From positions 1-45,736 of IMG/VR virus record IMGVR_UViG_3300027792_000030: DNA of 45,736 nt; one strand, 5' to 3'. Under the pieces are notes generated by a model. That model saw only the letters and a program-made list of their open reading frames with translations. It did no database searches and was not told the origin of the DNA. Origin of the DNA: a virus. Positions 22,491 to 30,083 of the stretch are shown piece after piece (position 1 is the stretch's first letter; every line of letters begins with the position of its first letter). A program made the position numbers and the translations under genes.

Positions 22491-24830
22491 ATGAAACGGT
22501 TATTATTCCTAATATTATTTGTCTTGATTTTATCGGCGTCCGCTCATGCGGACGTTGTGCTTTATGACCCGGCGGTTGATACAATGACCGTTTACAAGGG
22601 CCGGAATTGCCCGTATAAGCTGAAATTGTCATATGAAGGGGATATCCTTACCGAATCCGAGATTGAGGCTTTTACGGAGGTCAGAGTGCTGTTTAATAGT
22701 GAATATATGGACTCAACGACTTGCGATCTTTGTTTTGAGTTCGGGACCGTGGAAACGACAATCGCGGACGAAGGCATGATTATTGTTGACCTGGGATCGG
22801 TGGCATGGACCGCCGGGACGGACTCGGCGGCTGAGCTAATTGCCTATGATGCGACATATACCAATGGGCGAATTATCGGGACGTTTCAAATGACGGTCAG
22901 TGACGACGCGCTTGCAGGGGCCTCGCTGGTTGATCCACTTACCGGCGCATTTATATTCAAGACTATGGATTGCTCAAGCGGGACTGATCCAGTCGCGGAT
23001 TCGGTAACGGATACGCTGGTTATTACCGGGACAACGCCCGTTACTGTTACGGGCAATTCAACCACGGACACCGTGACAATAAGTGTAACCGAAGTCGATC
23101 CCACAGTTGACACCAGTGGCGAAATCCAGACGATAATAGGCGCGGGGGTATATGAACCGTCTTTTGCAACGGGGGCGGTTACTACTTATTTCAGGGGCGA
23201 TAAGACTTGGCAAACATTGCCTGACACATCGGCGACAAACGAAATCGAAGTTGTTGACGAAGATTACACATCAGGCAACTATGACGCTGACACGACTCAC
23301 GCGGAGTCACAGAACCGAACTTATGATTACAGGCACTTGTCCGACACGAACGACAACGGGTTTCCTGATACGATTAACGATAATGTGACCGTCGGCACTA
23401 CGGCAGCGGGGAAGAACGTGACGGTTAATGCTACTCTGGGGGCTGAACTCGCTCCTGCACTTACAGGTGCATCAGGTGTTAATTGGACTTTTGCAGGAAC
23501 TTATACATCTCCATTGGCGGGGACGATTGAGAAAGCTGGTGCAGGAACTGATACAATCACGCCGACTGCGGCAACTACCATAGTTGCTGGCACAACATAT
23601 CTTGTCACCATCACCACCTCCGCTTTTACCGCAGGGTCGTTTGCGTGGACGTTGGGCGGGGTTGCTGGAATAATTTTAACGGACGCTGTTACAGAAAGTA
23701 TCACACAATACATTACAGCAGCGACCACCGGCAAGCTGATTATCACACCTACCGATGGTTCTCGGTTCGTCATTAACTCTATATCAATTAAGGCTTTAAC
23801 TGACGCAACTGGAGATGTCACAATCACCGGCAACTTAAAAGCGCAGTCTCCGATAACTTCACCCGTATCCATTGTTAATGCCGACTCAACAGCGGCAACG
23901 GATTTATTAATTAATCCTGCGGTTAAGGCAAGCGGGAATCTGATTGACGCTCAGATTGCCGGAACGAGTAAGTTCTCGGTTAGCGGAACTGGACGGGTTG
24001 CATCGGCATACGGATTCGGGGTGGGAACATATAGTCTAAACTTTGCAGGACAGATCGCTGGACAATCCGGCAACTGGAGTAGTATACTTCTCCCGGGGAC
24101 TGTTAATAGCCCAATAGATATAGGAAACTTTAACATCGAAACTTCTGGAACTAATTTAACACTTAAAGTTTCGCCTACCTACAACCAAGCATCAGGCACG
24201 GCCTCGAATACAGACTTGCTTATCAATCGCACTGAAACAGCGGTCGGAAGCGGGGCGCAGCTATTAATTGATGCCAAAGTCGGGGGTGCTTCTAAATTCA
24301 AAGTCACCAATACTGGTAAAATCGGATGCGGTGGGACAGTCACGCCTACAGCATATATCCATACGGAAGCCGGAACCGCCACATCCAGCACGGCACCTCT
24401 GAAATTTACACCAGGCGTCCTGAATACCATCGCAGAACAAGGGGCGTTTGAGTTTGGCACGACTACGCATGAGTTGTTTTTCACGCCGACAGCAACAAGG
24501 CAACGGGTTGCGCTTGAAGGGACGATGACGTTTGAGTTTACAACCGAGGCGAATTTGACTGATCCACTGATCGCCCGAACCGTCCTGCTTGATGGCGACA
24601 ATGACAGCGACAGTGACACGATTGACTTGCAAAATGGAACTATTGCGGGACAGGAGTTGATACTGATTGCGTCGGCGGATATTGATGCGGATGATACGTT
24701 TATAATCAACTATGCGGATACGACAGCTACGAATGCGCCTGCACTGACTTTTGACAAGGTTGGAGAATCCGCAACACTTTTTTGGACAGGAACTATGTGG
24801 GTCGTAACGGCATATCAAACATCATTATAA
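22491..24830 (+). CDS. Fibre-like surface protein with Sec signal peptide
   Basis: The 779-aa protein opens with a classic signal peptide: MKRLLFLILFVLILSASAHA then D, with an AHA-type cleavage site. After ~140 residues of beta-sandwich comes a long Thr/Gly/Asn-rich beta-repeat region. It includes the tail-fibre motif TTYFRGDKTWQTLP (about 228) and repeats of DLLINPAVKASG and DLLINRTETAVG. The C-terminal ~90 residues form a compact beta domain. Fibre motifs put it in the receptor-binding class, but a signal peptide is unusual for a virion protein. Either the fibre is exported and assembled outside the cytoplasm, or it is a cell-surface protein. ATG 22491 follows GAGGGG. Confidence 0.65.
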   Translation: MKRLLFLILFVLILSASAHADVVLYDPAVDTMTVYKGRNCPYKLKLSYEGDILTESEIEAFTEVRVLFNSEYMDSTTCDLCFEFGTVETTIADEGMIIVDLGSVAWTAGTDSAAELIAYDATYTNGRIIGTFQMTVSDDALAGASLVDPLTGAFIFKTMDCSSGTDPVADSVTDTLVITGTTPVTVTGNSTTDTVTISVTEVDPTVDTSGEIQTIIGAGVYEPSFATGAVTTYFRGDKTWQTLPDTSATNEIEVVDEDYTSGNYDADTTHAESQNRTYDYRHLSDTNDNGFPDTINDNVTVGTTAAGKNVTVNATLGAELAPALTGASGVNWTFAGTYTSPLAGTIEKAGAGTDTITPTAATTIVAGTTYLVTITTSAFTAGSFAWTLGGVAGIILTDAVTESITQYITAATTGKLIITPTDGSRFVINSISIKALTDATGDVTITGNLKAQSPITSPVSIVNADSTAATDLLINPAVKASGNLIDAQIAGTSKFSVSGTGRVASAYGFGVGTYSLNFAGQIAGQSGNWSSILLPGTVNSPIDIGNFNIETSGTNLTLKVSPTYNQASGTASNTDLLINRTETAVGSGAQLLIDAKVGGASKFKVTNTGKIGCGGTVTPTAYIHTEAGTATSSTAPLKFTPGVLNTIAEQGAFEFGTTTHELFFTPTATRQRVALEGTMTFEFTTEANLTDPLIARTVLLDGDNDSDSDTIDLQNGTIAGQELILIASADIDADDTFIINYADTTATNAPALTFDKVGESATLFWTGTMWVVTAYQTSL

Positions 24831-24843
24831 GGAGAACAAGAAC

Positions 24844-25131
24844 ATGAAAAAAGTAATCTTAACACTGGCAATTCTGGCAATCTCAACACTGGCTTTTGGT
24901 GCGGATATATATCTAAAGGCCGACGACAACACACTCAAAGTTGAGACGGTGGTAAACGAAACCCGAAAGGTTGAGTTCAAGTACGAGTATTTGCTGTCTC
25001 AGAAAAAAGCCATTGAACAGTCTATTGCCGCTGCTCAGGTTGAGCTTGCGAAGGTAAACAAGATGATTTCAGAGGCGGACAAACTGGGTATTGATGTTGC
25101 GAAATCAGAACCGCAAGAGGAACCGAAATGA
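24844..25131 (+). CDS. Small secreted coiled-coil protein
   Basis: The 95-aa protein starts at ATG 24844 after AAGGAG. MKKVILTLAILAISTLAFG is a clear signal peptide, cleaved before ADIY. The mature part has a short beta segment and a helix YLLSQKKAIEQSIAAAQVEL that continues as a heptad-like coil, ending in an acidic Pro/Glu tail. It probably trimerises or binds in the periplasm. The partner may be the preceding signal-peptide protein. No family is recognised. Confidence 0.55.
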   Translation: MKKVILTLAILAISTLAFGADIYLKADDNTLKVETVVNETRKVEFKYEYLLSQKKAIEQSIAAAQVELAKVNKMISEADKLGIDVAKSEPQEEPK

Positions 25132-25430
25132 AACACCTATTAAAATTTCTAATCTGTTTCGTCTTTATTGTTGGATATTTTAAAGGTGTATCTTTTAATG
25201 GGGGCGAGATAATCTCGGCTGGTGAGGATGAGAATATTTTCTCTTTTTACTCCGAACCCCGACAATTTTTAGTGTTTGGTTCATTGGAAGAAGCCTTACA
25301 TTTTATCAATAATTCCGACGCTACGTTGCATAGCTTTTTGCTCTATGAGGCAACCGAGATGAAATTAAAGAATAAAATAGAAAAAAAGATGATTGAACAA
25401 TATAAAAACACATTTGAGGTGGATGAATGA
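25128..25430 (+). CDS. Hypothetical protein with N-terminal membrane anchor
   Basis: A 100-aa protein, ATGA-overlapped with its neighbour. The first ~20 residues (LLKFLICFVFIVGYF) are strongly hydrophobic: an anchor or uncleaved signal. The rest contains FSFYSEPRQFLVFGSLEEAL and a C-terminal charged helix (KNKIEKKMIEQYKN). No family. AT-rich compared with the structural genes. It belongs to the envelope-targeted cluster 22491-25792. Confidence 0.5.
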   Translation: MKHLLKFLICFVFIVGYFKGVSFNGGEIISAGEDENIFSFYSEPRQFLVFGSLEEALHFINNSDATLHSFLLYEATEMKLKNKIEKKMIEQYKNTFEVDE

Positions 25431-25792
25431 AAAAGTTAATCTTAATTGCTTTATTGTTTGCCGTCGGATGTATCCATGACGGCGACATCCGGCCAGATTG
25501 CAAGCATTGGTCTGTTATGGGTGCTTATACGATCAAACAGGCTACCGGCCAGGAACCCCGTATTGCTTGCGGCATGGGCCAGATGCGGGAAGCTCAGTGG
25601 TTTGACACGCAAGCCAGAACGGGCATCGTAATGTCACCCCATGCTCAGGTAGTTACCATTGACAAGGCCGGCGACATCGTTGAGTGGTGGAAATTTGACG
25701 GGGTTTGTTGGCGGCCATCCCATCAAGAGCTTGCAACGGTTGACAAGCTGGTCACGCTGGATGAGTTCATTGATTCAACGATACCGAGGTAG
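25427..25792 (+). CDS. Putative lipoprotein, possible transglutaminase-like fold
   Basis: This 121-aa protein has a signal of the lipoprotein type (LILIALLFAVGC; lipobox AVGC with Cys at 15). The mature part carries Cys in PDCKHWSVMGAYTIK, His in MSPHAQVVTIDK and Asp in EWWKFDGVCW, in the order Cys-His-Asp. The order and spacing are loosely like a transglutaminase or Cys-protease fold, but this is a weak guess. It overlaps the upstream stop. An envelope location is likely. Confidence 0.5.
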   Translation: MKKLILIALLFAVGCIHDGDIRPDCKHWSVMGAYTIKQATGQEPRIACGMGQMREAQWFDTQARTGIVMSPHAQVVTIDKAGDIVEWWKFDGVCWRPSHQELATVDKLVTLDEFIDSTIPR

Positions 25793-25794
25793 AA

Positions 25795-26289
25795 ATGCTT
25801 GAAAAGATCATCAGAAAATACGTTGAGAAGAACAATCCGCAAGCCTGTAATATTGACTTTGAGCCGCTTGATGAGCTTCGTCGGCTGACGGAATCATTGC
25901 CGTCTTGGTCTCAGCGGTGGGCCGGGAACGGGGACAGAATCGTATCAGTTGACGTTGCTCGTGGGGAGTGCGTGGCTTATGGATTGCACAAAGAAAAAGA
26001 CATCGGCGTGGCTCTTTGCGAGCAAGCGGCGGATACTTTTTTTGAATGTCACAGTCACGCAGGGAATGAATACGTTTTATGCGTTGAAGGCGAGATCCAT
26101 CTTGATTTCATGGACGATGAAAAAGTGATCTTGTATCCCGGGATGGCATTCTGTATTCCGGCGGGCAAGAACCATTCGGCATTTTTCCCGGTGTGGACAC
26201 GCTCACTTGCTGCCACAATTCCGGCTGATGAAAATTTTCCAAACGGAGGGCGGTGGAGTGAACGCATTGAAGACCAACCAGCAGGCTGA
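25795..26289 (+). CDS. Cupin-domain protein
   Basis: The 164-aa protein has both cupin motifs: FECHSHAGNEYVLCVEGEI (HxH, then E and G, motif 1) and PGMAFCIPAGKNHSA (PxG and final His, motif 2). Three His and one Glu would bind a metal. Cupins range from sugar isomerases to dioxygenases. The substrate cannot be read here. No signal peptide. ATG 25795 follows GAGGT. It sits between envelope proteins and the lysis genes, which is unusual. Confidence 0.75.
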   Translation: MLEKIIRKYVEKNNPQACNIDFEPLDELRRLTESLPSWSQRWAGNGDRIVSVDVARGECVAYGLHKEKDIGVALCEQAADTFFECHSHAGNEYVLCVEGEIHLDFMDDEKVILYPGMAFCIPAGKNHSAFFPVWTRSLAATIPADENFPNGGRWSERIEDQPAG

Positions 26290-26491
26290 GGATGACACAT
26301 GGCACGCCTGGTCAAAATACGTCCTGAACGAGTTAATTGAGGCTAAAAAATGTAACAAAGAACTGAGCGAGAAGATGACTGATCTGATTGTCGAGATGGC
26401 TGTAATGAAAGTTAAGGTTGGGTTGTGGGGCTTTGCCGGGTCCGCCTTTGGATTTATCGTTATGTATTTGATTTCAAGGGTGAAGATATGA
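26258..26491 (+). CDS. Putative holin-like / lysis accessory membrane protein
   Basis: The 77-aa protein starts at GTG 26258 after GGAGGG; an in-frame TTG upstream gives an unlikely extension. A charged helix (about 25-48, KKCNKELSEKMTDLIVEM) leads to one membrane segment (LWGFAGSAFGFIVMYLI) and a short basic end. The stop overlaps the lysozyme start (ATGA), so the two are translationally coupled. This layout fits a single-TM pinholin-like or phage 'TM helix' protein, though a two-TM holin candidate lies farther downstream. Confidence 0.5.
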   Translation: MNALKTNQQAEDDTWHAWSKYVLNELIEAKKCNKELSEKMTDLIVEMAVMKVKVGLWGFAGSAFGFIVMYLISRVKI

Positions 26492-26904
26492 ATCTGGATA
26501 CTCTGAAATCACAACTTAAACAGCATGAAGGATTCAAGGCAACGGCATACAAATGTCCGGCGGGCAAACTGACGATAGGTTATGGCCGAAACATTGAAAA
26601 TAAAGGCGTCACGGAAGAAGAAGCGGAATACTTGCTTGAAAACGACATTGAAGAATGTTTTGAAGATTTGGATAAGATTTTCAAAAATCAGTTTTTTCTT
26701 TTCCCGGAGTCGGCGCAGTTTGTGTTTGTTGATATGCGGTTGAACTTGGGGTCGCAAGGATTCCGGGGCTTCAAAAATATGATCGCAGCGGCAAAAAAAT
26801 TAGACTGGAAAGCGGTAAAAGCGGCGATGATTAACAGTCATTGGTATTTGCAGGTGGGTGAGCGTGGGATGAATCTTGTTGCGATGATCGGGGGGTTGAT
26901 TTGA
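26488..26904 (+). CDS. Endolysin, T4-type lysozyme (GH24)
   Basis: Muramidase that cuts peptidoglycan at lysis. The 138-aa protein has HEGFKATAYKCPAGKLT (13-29) and IGYGRNI, showing the catalytic triad as Glu14, eight residues, Cys, five residues, Thr. This is the E-8-D/C-5-T rule of T4-like lysozymes, with Cys at the second place. The C-terminal helical lobe VFVDMRLNLG and WYLQVGERGMNL is usual. No SAR signal is visible, so it needs a holin. Start at ATG 26488, not the upstream in-frame ATG. Confidence 0.9.
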   Translation: MNLDTLKSQLKQHEGFKATAYKCPAGKLTIGYGRNIENKGVTEEEAEYLLENDIEECFEDLDKIFKNQFFLFPESAQFVFVDMRLNLGSQGFRGFKNMIAAAKKLDWKAVKAAMINSHWYLQVGERGMNLVAMIGGLI

Positions 26905-27044
26905 AAGATGGATTATATCAGGTTACAATAAAATATCTTTGTGCTGGTTTTTTGGTCAGGGACGGAAAGGTTATTTTGTGCGCCCCGATTTTAAAAAAGA
27001 AGTTTGAATATTTCAAAACCATAGCTGTTTGGATTTGTGAATGA
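26901..27044 (+). CDS. 47-aa small phage protein (TTG start)
   Basis: The start TTG 26901 overlaps the lysozyme stop and follows GGGGG; the stop overlaps the next ATG (27041). The sequence has LYQVTIKYLCAGFLVRDGKV and VILCAPILKKKF, matching a short protein type I recognise from many phages but of unknown function. One Tyr/Phe/Ile-rich core could form a small beta-sheet. Confidence 0.65.
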   Translation: MKDGLYQVTIKYLCAGFLVRDGKVILCAPILKKKFEYFKTIAVWICE

Positions 27045-27223
27045 AAACATATACGCCAGCCGACGAATGCGCAGGGGCACAAATGCTTAGATGTATTTTC
27101 ATGGGGGCCAGTGTGGTCGGGATACTGCTTGCCGTTGGGACAAGAATCCTGTTCGCGGATTTACCGATTTTGGTGTATAAAAGAGCAACCAGGGGTAAAG
27201 GCGAGTCGGAGTTCTGGATATGA
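27041..27223 (+). CDS. Small membrane protein
   Basis: A 60-aa protein with one TM segment (IFMGASVVGILLAVGTRILF, about 19-38) and a basic C-terminus. Overlaps both neighbours by 4 bp. It belongs to the lysis-region block of small genes; a role in host envelope disruption is possible but unproven. Confidence 0.5.
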   Translation: MKTYTPADECAGAQMLRCIFMGASVVGILLAVGTRILFADLPILVYKRATRGKGESEFWI

Positions 27224-27417
27224 AAAAAGAATACGATTTCAGCAAAGGCAAAAGAGGCGCAATTGACAAAAATATAAAGTTAGGTGGCTCGGGTGTTTGC
27301 CCGCACTGTCTTTTCTTCGTTTCTAATATAGCGTATCATGAGCCGCGTTGTTTCTGTAATCCATGCATACCCGACACGGCAACAAACAACTCTAACATAG
27401 ATGAGGATGCGGGATGA
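27220..27417 (+). CDS. Small Cys-rich protein with antitoxin-like N-terminus
   Basis: The 65-aa protein starts with KKEYDFSKGKRGA, a motif seen at the start of several small antitoxins and phage proteins. It then has CPHC (about 27-30) and CFCNPC (about 44-49), a likely Zn site. No toxin partner is evident in its neighbours. Translation is supported by ATGA overlaps. Confidence 0.5.
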   Translation: MKKEYDFSKGKRGAIDKNIKLGGSGVCPHCLFFVSNIAYHEPRCFCNPCIPDTATNNSNIDEDAG

Positions 27418-27596
27418 GCCGAGAAGTTGAGTTTGACGAAAACGAGAAATGTGACATATGCAAAAAGCAAGGCGCATGGGATTTTATGGGTGATTATATC
27501 TGCCAGGCTTGCATTGATAGTCACAAAGCCGTGCAGATTGACAAAAATAACATCTGGGTAGGAACTGACGATATTACAATGGGAGGCGCGGTATGA
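27414..27596 (+). CDS. Small zinc-finger protein
   Basis: A 60-aa protein with CDICKK and CQAC (two CxxC pairs 17 residues apart), a treble-clef or ribbon type. The C-terminal Gly/Ile-rich part is not recognised. Coupled to its neighbours by 4-bp overlaps. Confidence 0.5.
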   Translation: MSREVEFDENEKCDICKKQGAWDFMGDYICQACIDSHKAVQIDKNNIWVGTDDITMGGAV

Positions 27597-27832
27597 ATCT
27601 TAATTTCTTGCAATTTCTTCAAGACGAATCCGGCGATTTTTCTTCCATGCGCCTTATTGTTATTCTATGGGCTATCGGCATCTTGCTCATGTGGTGCTTT
27701 TGCTCGTTTATTAACAAGTGTCTGCAACCACTTCCCGAATCGGTTGTAGGTATTATGATGATTCTCATCACGGGCAAGGCAGTTCAAAAGCGAATTGAGC
27801 AACCTAAAAAAGACTGCTCGGAGGTGAAGTAA
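27593..27832 (+). CDS. Holin-like two-TM protein
   Basis: The 79-aa protein has a short charged N-terminus (QDESGDFSSMR), TM1 (LIVILWAIGILLMWCFCSF), a hinge (CLQPLPESVV) and TM2 (GIMMILITG), then a basic tail. This matches phage holin topology well. It lies ~0.7 kb downstream of the lysozyme. If it is the holin, 26258 may be an antiholin or accessory. Confidence 0.65.
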   Translation: MNLNFLQFLQDESGDFSSMRLIVILWAIGILLMWCFCSFINKCLQPLPESVVGIMMILITGKAVQKRIEQPKKDCSEVK

Positions 27833-28083
27833 TGTTTGGGGCACAAAAATCTTTCCAGTTCAGAGTGACAGTTAATGACCTGGATGCAGCAACCGCAAAG
27901 ATCAAGCAGTTTTTTAACGAGCATGGTATTATTTTGAACGGATATAATTTCTCCGGTGCCGGGTTCGAGGGTGTTTACGGGATCGCCGGGCATGACATAG
28001 TGATTACAATCGCAAAAAAACCGTTGTGGGTGTTCAACCAAACCATGATCGACAAAGTAAAAGAGTTTTTGAAGGGGTGCTGA
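27832..28083 (+). CDS. Hypothetical 83-aa protein
   Basis: No family recognised. FQFRVTVNDLDAATAKIKQFF and then IAGHDIVITIAKKPLWVF look like a small alpha/beta sandwich. No signal peptide or TM. Same operon as the lysis genes, starting at the stop base of the previous gene. Confidence 0.45.
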   Translation: MFGAQKSFQFRVTVNDLDAATAKIKQFFNEHGIILNGYNFSGAGFEGVYGIAGHDIVITIAKKPLWVFNQTMIDKVKEFLKGC

Positions 28084-28084
28084 A

Positions 28085-28357
28085 ATGAAAACCATAGCAA
28101 TCTTTACGCTTCTTATTCTTACCGGCTGTGGGACAATAATCAGCCATCAAGCCGGAAGCAAATACACGGTTGAGGAGATCAATATCTATCAGGGCATGAA
28201 CGCCGACCTGTGCATTATCAACGACTACCGGGTAAAAACACCTATGAAAATTATGGCGGCGTTTGATTTGCCGTTGTCGTTTATCGCGGATACAATATTG
28301 CTGCCGGTGGAGGGAGCGACTATGTTTGCCAGGGTGGGGACAAATGTGGAAGATTAA
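28085..28357 (+). CDS. YceK/YidQ-family lipoprotein
   Basis: This outer-membrane or periplasmic lipoprotein has 90 aa. Signal and lipobox: FTLLILTGCGTIIS, with LTGC giving acylated Cys15. The mature part shows QGMNADLCIINDY and the family's end DLPLSFIADTILLP. Placed in the lysis region, such lipoproteins can play an Rz1-like spanin role, but the YceK family itself has no assigned function. Confidence 0.75.
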   Translation: MKTIAIFTLLILTGCGTIISHQAGSKYTVEEINIYQGMNADLCIINDYRVKTPMKIMAAFDLPLSFIADTILLPVEGATMFARVGTNVED

Positions 28358-28514
28358 AAAAGATTGGTTTATAAGCTGGTCGTTTAATGACATTCAGCTT
28401 CGGGAATGGTGGCGAAAACACTTTAAAAGGAGAAAACCAAATGCAGTATTTGACAATCATCAAAGCAATTTTAAGCCTTCTTCCTCTGTTAATCCAAACA
28501 ATAAAGGCGCTTGA
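28344..28514 (+). CDS. Possible 56-aa basic protein overlapping the next gene
   Basis: From ATG 28344 (after GGTGGGG) the frame reads a Trp/Lys/Arg-rich protein (MWKIKKDWFISWSF, LREWWRKHFKRRK). It overlaps the upstream stop and runs 74 nt into the next gene in another frame. The sequence looks protein-like in its first half but polar and random after that. Either a real short gene or a leader peptide; uncertain. Confidence 0.35.
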   Translation: MWKIKKDWFISWSFNDIQLREWWRKHFKRRKPNAVFDNHQSNFKPSSSVNPNNKGA

Positions 28515-28677
28515 GGATGTGCTACCCGCAGCCGGTCAGGGCGCAGCAAAACTGGAAATGATCCGGGAAATAATTGCAGCAGTGTCTGATAAAGCGTCTG
28601 AGATTTGGCCGTCTATCGAAAAGGCGGTTGCTATTATCGTGGCGTTTTTTAACAAGACAGGCGTGTTTGTGAAGTAA
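28441..28677 (+). CDS. Small hydrophobic/amphipathic protein
   Basis: The 78-aa protein has a good AAAAGGAG site and ATG 28441; the longer ORF from 28387 lacks an SD. Two amphipathic to hydrophobic helices (AILSLLPLLIQTIKALEDVL and AIIVAFFNKTGVF) flank a charged centre. It may associate with membranes. It is the last gene before a strong terminator. Confidence 0.55.
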   Translation: MQYLTIIKAILSLLPLLIQTIKALEDVLPAAGQGAAKLEMIREIIAAVSDKASEIWPSIEKAVAIIVAFFNKTGVFVK

Positions 28678-28713
28678 TTCCCCTGCCCGTCTGCAATGCA
28701 GATTGCCAGGGCC

Positions 28714-28752
28714 GCCCGGTGAGTTTTTGCTAATTTCTCACCGGGCATTTTT
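28714..28752 (+). terminator. Strong intrinsic terminator closing the late operon
   Basis: GCCCGGTGAG (28714-28723) pairs perfectly with CTCACCGGGC (28737-28746), 13-nt loop, then ATTTTT. It ends plus-strand transcription. The converging YopX gene stops within the right arm (28738-28740). Confidence 0.85.
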
Positions 28753-29079
28753 ATCAGCAATATCCGGGTTTTCATAAAGGTTGCCGATGACTATAGGAGA
28801 AAGTCTGTTCTCAACTATATTTTGCAAACGAGCAAGTTCGTGGAAATCCCACTTAACCACAAACTTTCTTTCGGGTCGAATCTGTTTTCCTGCATGAACT
28901 TCGTGCCCAAGCCATTCGACAACATCACCTTCATAAATCCCCCTGCCGTCCTTATCGATAAGACCAGTAAATTGCATGATCTCAATATCTTCATGTGGAT
29001 AAGATAACGTCATTTCAATATCTCCATAATACATCGTTTTGTATTTTTTATCGAATGCTCTAAATTTTAATTCTCTCAT
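28738..29079 (-). CDS. YopX family protein
   Basis: The 113-aa protein shows RELKFRAFDKKYKTMYYGD, then IMQFTGLIDKDGRGIYEGDV and ENPDIADK at the end: the YopX signature common in phages. The function is not established. ATG 29079 follows AAGGAGG. It is the last gene of the early minus-strand block. Confidence 0.85.
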   Translation of the reverse strand: MRELKFRAFDKKYKTMYYGDIEMTLSYPHEDIEIMQFTGLIDKDGRGIYEGDVVEWLGHEVHAGKQIRPERKFVVKWDFHELARLQNIVENRLSPIVIGNLYENPDIADKNAR

Positions 29080-29286
29080 TCATTCCTCCTTTTCGGGCAC
29101 TGGTTTTTGATAGGGGCATCCGTGAATTTCACGTGTCCCGCATATCCAGTCGTTCGACCGGAATCTGTATCCTTGACCCTGAGTGAAAACTCCAGGGTCT
29201 TGCCTGGGCCAGTAACAAGGACGGCTCAAGCAGTCCTTGTCGGATACGTCCACCATTTTTTTTAGATTTTTATCTTTAATTTTCAT
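29080..29286 (-). CDS. Hypothetical 68-aa Cys-containing protein
   Basis: A charged N-terminus (KIKDKNLKKMVD) is followed by four Cys spread over the chain (DCLSRPCYWPRQ, WICGTREIHGCPYQ), perhaps a Zn or disulfide knot. No recognised family. It abuts the YopX gene. The leader holds copy 2 of the dispersed hairpin. No clear SD. Confidence 0.5.
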   Translation of the reverse strand: MKIKDKNLKKMVDVSDKDCLSRPCYWPRQDPGVFTQGQGYRFRSNDWICGTREIHGCPYQKPVPEKEE

Positions 29287-29297
29287 GGTTGTTTAGG

Positions 29298-29325
29298 TTG
29301 CCCGGGATCCGCCGGGGCGCGGTTG
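29298..29325 (-). repeat. Dispersed GC-rich hairpin element, copy 2
   Basis: Minus strand reads CAACCGCGCCCC, then a GCCC-GG / CC-GGGC stem with one C-C mismatch. It aligns with 1296-1321 over about 26 nt with two 1-base insertions. It occupies the space between two minus-strand genes, as copy 1 does. Confidence 0.4.
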
Positions 29326-29375
29326 AGATTGGCAGGGAGCCGGGTTTGATACCGGCGTCCACTGCACCCATGCTG

Positions 29376-29714
29376 TTATGAAATCACAATCGTTGTCCGT
29401 GTTGAGCTTGAAAATTCAATGACGTTCTTTTTGGGGTTCGTCGTCTTTTTGTTGACAGGAAGAATTTGGATCATCTTCGCCTTCGGACAAGAGAACGTGA
29501 CGACGTTCCCGACGTTGGTGTTAAACACTGCATCACCGGAAAAACTACCCTTGCCATCATACATGACGTATTTACCGTCCCCCAAACTTTTCGAGAACTG
29601 CGTGGGCTTGCCGTATCTTGCCATCGCAATTTCATACGGGCAATCGCAATTACTTTCAACAATCAGTCTTACTGGTCCGCAAAAGCCCTCAGTCATACCA
29701 CCTAATTTACTCAT
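29376..29714 (-). CDS. Hypothetical 112-aa protein
   Basis: The start ATG 29714 follows AAAAGGAG. The sequence (GGMTEGFCGPVRLIVESNCD, CPYEIAMARYGKPTQFSK, FNTNVGNVVTFSCPK) looks like a beta-rich domain with four Cys. I do not recognise a family. It lies in the early block; role unknown. Confidence 0.55.
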   Translation of the reverse strand: MSKLGGMTEGFCGPVRLIVESNCDCPYEIAMARYGKPTQFSKSLGDGKYVMYDGKGSFSGDAVFNTNVGNVVTFSCPKAKMIQILPVNKKTTNPKKNVIEFSSSTRTTIVIS

Positions 29715-29765
29715 CTTCTTTTCTCCTTTTTTGTTGTTTTTGTTTTGCCGGTTATCCGGCGGTTA

Positions 29766-30005
29766 CTAACTTTTCTTGATATGATTCTTTCCTCCACGGC
29801 CACGGCGACGGACTCCCATTCCCTTCAGCCGGAATAAAACAGCCTGAGCCGTGAATCCGATTAATTCACCAATTTTTCGGGCCGACTCACCCAGGCATAC
29901 ATATCGATATCCTATCAATACCTGAGTCGATGGGTAGCCCATGGCGTGCGCCACTGTGTCCGTGTGGCTAGCGTGCTTCCATGTGCCTTTATTTTGGCCG
30001 GACAT
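29766..30005 (-). CDS. Small HTH-type DNA-binding protein
   Basis: The 79-aa protein starts at ATG 30005 after AGAGGA; a longer in-frame start at 30059 has no SD. ESARKIGELIGFTAQAVLFR is a helix-turn-helix, followed by LKGMGVRRRGRGGKNH, a basic arm. This resembles the HTH of resolvases and of HNH-associated binding domains. A 7-bp inverted repeat sits about 20-40 bp upstream and may be its own operator. Confidence 0.55.
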   Translation of the reverse strand: MSGQNKGTWKHASHTDTVAHAMGYPSTQVLIGYRYVCLGESARKIGELIGFTAQAVLFRLKGMGVRRRGRGGKNHIKKS

Positions 30006-30024
30006 CGGATATTTCCTCTTTTTT

Positions 30025-30046
30025 AGGTAATACCGTAGCATTACCT
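30025..30046. promoter_or_regulatory. Inverted repeat upstream of the HTH gene
   Basis: AGGTAAT (30025-30031) and ATTACCT (30040-30046) are perfect inverted arms, 8 bp apart, 20 bp upstream of ATG 30005. It could be an operator or RNA hairpin before the ribosome binding site. Confidence 0.35.
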
Positions 30047-30083
30047 GGGTTGAGATCATTCAAATTTGGGCGTTTGGCGAGCA

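Noticed and set aside
27220-27596. Toxin-antitoxin pair
   Set aside because: Only an antitoxin-like N-terminal motif is seen; the neighbour is a Zn finger without toxin features.
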